From NCBI RefSeq assembly GCF_000442275.2, contig NZ_KE557314.1:339084-403083 (forward strand): DNA of 64,000 bases, written 5' to 3'. A model generated the notes under the pieces. The model did no database searches, was not told the origin of the DNA, and worked only from the letters and a program-made list of their open reading frames with translations. Positions 62,856-64,000 of the stretch are shown here, piece after piece. The position numbers and the translations under genes are program-made. Numbering within the stretch: the stretch's first letter is position 1; each line of letters begins with the position of its first letter. The stretch is from Litoreibacter arenae DSM 19593. Lineage in GTDB: Bacteria > Pseudomonadota > Alphaproteobacteria > Rhodobacterales > Rhodobacteraceae.

Positions 62856-63316
62856 CACACCGGCAGAGCCGTCGTCTTGAACACGGTGCGCAGAGCAAAG
62901 CTGGACTGCATCTGCGCCACTCCGGGCAGTCGCGCAAGCGAGCGGCGGTGGATGGCGGCGAAGCCTTCGGTGTCCTCGGCGACGACCTTCAACAGGTAAT
63001 CCGCCGTGCCTGCCATCAGGTGGCACTCCAGCACCTCCGGTATTTTCGCCACCTCGCGCTCGAACGCGTCCAGCACCTCGTCGGTCTGGCCGCGAAGGGT
63101 GATTTCGACAAACACCGTTGTGGGGCGTCCGACCTTGCGGGCGTCGAGCATGGCGACATAGTCGCGGATGATGCCCTCTTTCTCCAGCCGCTGCACCCGG
63201 CGGTGACAGGCCGAGGCCGACAGATGCACCTTCTCCGACAATTCCGCATTCGACATGCGGCCCGATTTCTGAAGAACGCGCAGGATGCGGGCGTCCGTGT
63301 CGTCATATGGCAGCAT
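62855..63316 (-). CDS. Lrp/AsnC-family regulator
   Basis: This 153-residue protein has an N-terminal helix-turn-helix (MSNAELSEKVHLSASACHRR) and a C-terminal RAM domain (DYLLKVVAEDTEGFAAIH). It is divergent from ald. In many alphaproteobacteria such a gene encodes the alanine-responsive activator of alanine dehydrogenase (AldR-like); that is inferred from order. The 133-base gap holds an imperfect dyad with CACC/GGTG at 63366-63378, a possible site. Confidence 0.9.
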   Translation of the reverse strand: MLPYDDTDARILRVLQKSGRMSNAELSEKVHLSASACHRRVQRLEKEGIIRDYVAMLDARKVGRPTTVFVEITLRGQTDEVLDAFEREVAKIPEVLECHLMAGTADYLLKVVAEDTEGFAAIHRRSLARLPGVAQMQSSFALRTVFKTTALPV

Positions 63317-63449
63317 TGCGAAGATTTCTCCCTTCCAAGGGGCAAAAATCGCATAAAACGTGCATCACCCTCTTGGTGCAAGGGACAATTCGCAGACACC
63401 TGCACGGGGGAACTGGCTAAACTATGTCACCAAAGAGGAGGAGACTACC

Positions 63450-64000
63450 GTGCTAATTGGATGCCCAAAAGAAATCAAACCACAGGAATTCCGCGTCGGC
63501 GTGACGCCCAACGCCGCGCGTGAGGCGGTGGCGCATGGCCATGATGTGCTCGTGGAAACGGGCGCTGGCATCGGCGCGGGCTTCGACGACGACGCCTATA
63601 CCGACGCCGGCGCGCAGATCGCGACGACGGCGGAGGACGTCTTCGCCAAGGCCGATATGATCGTGAAGGTGAAGGAACCGCAGCGCACGGAGCGCAAAAT
63701 GCTGCGCGAGGGTCAGGTGCTGTTCACATACCTGCACCTTGCCCCCGATCCAGAGCAAACCAAGGACCTGCTGGCCTCCGGCGCGACCTGCATCGCCTAC
63801 GAGACCGTGACCGACGCGAAAGGCGGCTTGCCGCTGCTGGCCCCAATGTCGGAGGTCGCGGGCAGGCTTGCGCCGCAAGCCGGTGCGTGGGCCTTGCAGA
63901 AAGCCAATGGCGGCAGCGGCGTGCTGATGGGCGGCGTCCCGGGCGTCCGGCCGGCCAATGTGGCAATCATCGGCGGCGGGGTCGTCGGGACGGCGGCGGC
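63450..64000 (+). CDS. ald: Alanine dehydrogenase, 3' partial
   Basis: The GTG at 63450 follows an AAAGAGGAGGA ribosome site. The first 183 codons include LIGCPKEIKPQEFRVGVTP, IVKVKEPQ, FTYLHLAPDPEQT and the start of the NAD site IIGGGVVGTAAA, all typical of Ald. It interconverts alanine and pyruvate plus ammonia. The gene runs out of the window. It is divergent from the Lrp-type gene. Confidence 0.95.
   Translation, partial: MLIGCPKEIKPQEFRVGVTPNAAREAVAHGHDVLVETGAGIGAGFDDDAYTDAGAQIATTAEDVFAKADMIVKVKEPQRTERKMLREGQVLFTYLHLAPDPEQTKDLLASGATCIAYETVTDAKGGLPLLAPMSEVAGRLAPQAGAWALQKANGGSGVLMGGVPGVRPANVAIIGGGVVGTAA

Overview
The window looks like one chromosomal segment of a marine Rhodobacterales (Roseobacter-group) alphaproteobacterium. 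This rests on gene content: mreBCD-mrdA-rodA, kpsT/kpsE-kdsA, a Fe-S (6-4) photolyase, a FeuPQ-type two-component system, azlCD and lrp/ald. GC-rich codon use, many 4-bp ATGA overlaps, and a VPLPA-CTERM protein also fit. The species cannot be named from the sequence alone. No rRNA or CRISPR array was seen; one tRNA gene (Gln, UUG) is present.

Layout. 1-12.5 kb is accessory. It holds the end of a cytochrome b/ferredoxin/FlpD chimera with a membrane protein and a bacteriohemerythrin. Next is a divergent cassette of epimerase, radical SAM/SPASM protein and PglD-like acyltransferase fused to a carrier domain. A Crp/Fnr regulator and a TetR-controlled RND efflux operon, whose adaptor gene is frameshifted, follow. 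Two perfect TTGAC-N4-GTCAA palindromes, one in front of the radical SAM gene and one in front of the Crp/Fnr gene, suggest low-oxygen or nitric-oxide type control. 13,149-18,567 is a small decayed integrative element flanked by a 20-bp repeat of the tRNA-Gln 3' end. It carries a VPLPA-CTERM gene with an amber stop, an integrase remnant with an amber stop and a frameshift, an SF3 primase-helicase, and two inverted HNH endonuclease copies.

18.7-45 kb is mostly core. It contains a BaiN-like flavoprotein, kdsA-kpsE-kpsT (no kpsM), nhaA, an arsR-permease pair, a uracil-DNA glycosylase, and the cell-shape operon mreB-mreC-mreD-mrdA-rodA-ghrA. It continues with rlmJ, leuA behind a leucine-rich leader peptide, a photolyase, a PepSY/response regulator/histidine kinase set, and a protein with 18 MORN repeats. 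44.4-50.7 kb has nadE, a three-gene cassette that looks like an effector/immunity module (46,187-48,712), an esterase, and a sensor kinase lacking its catalytic motifs. 50.8-64 kb has an MBL hydrolase, gltX, tlpA-like, argH, a lipoprotein and greA. A molybdenum-cofactor operon (fdhD-mobA-mobB-moeA fusion-GNAT), azlCD, lrp and the start of ald complete the window.

The most interesting candidate systems are the HELTH/M15 peptidase cassette, the radical SAM/PglD-carrier cassette with its palindromic operator, the leuA leader, and the dual amber stops in the tRNA-Gln island. Functions are assigned by motif reading only; no database search was run.
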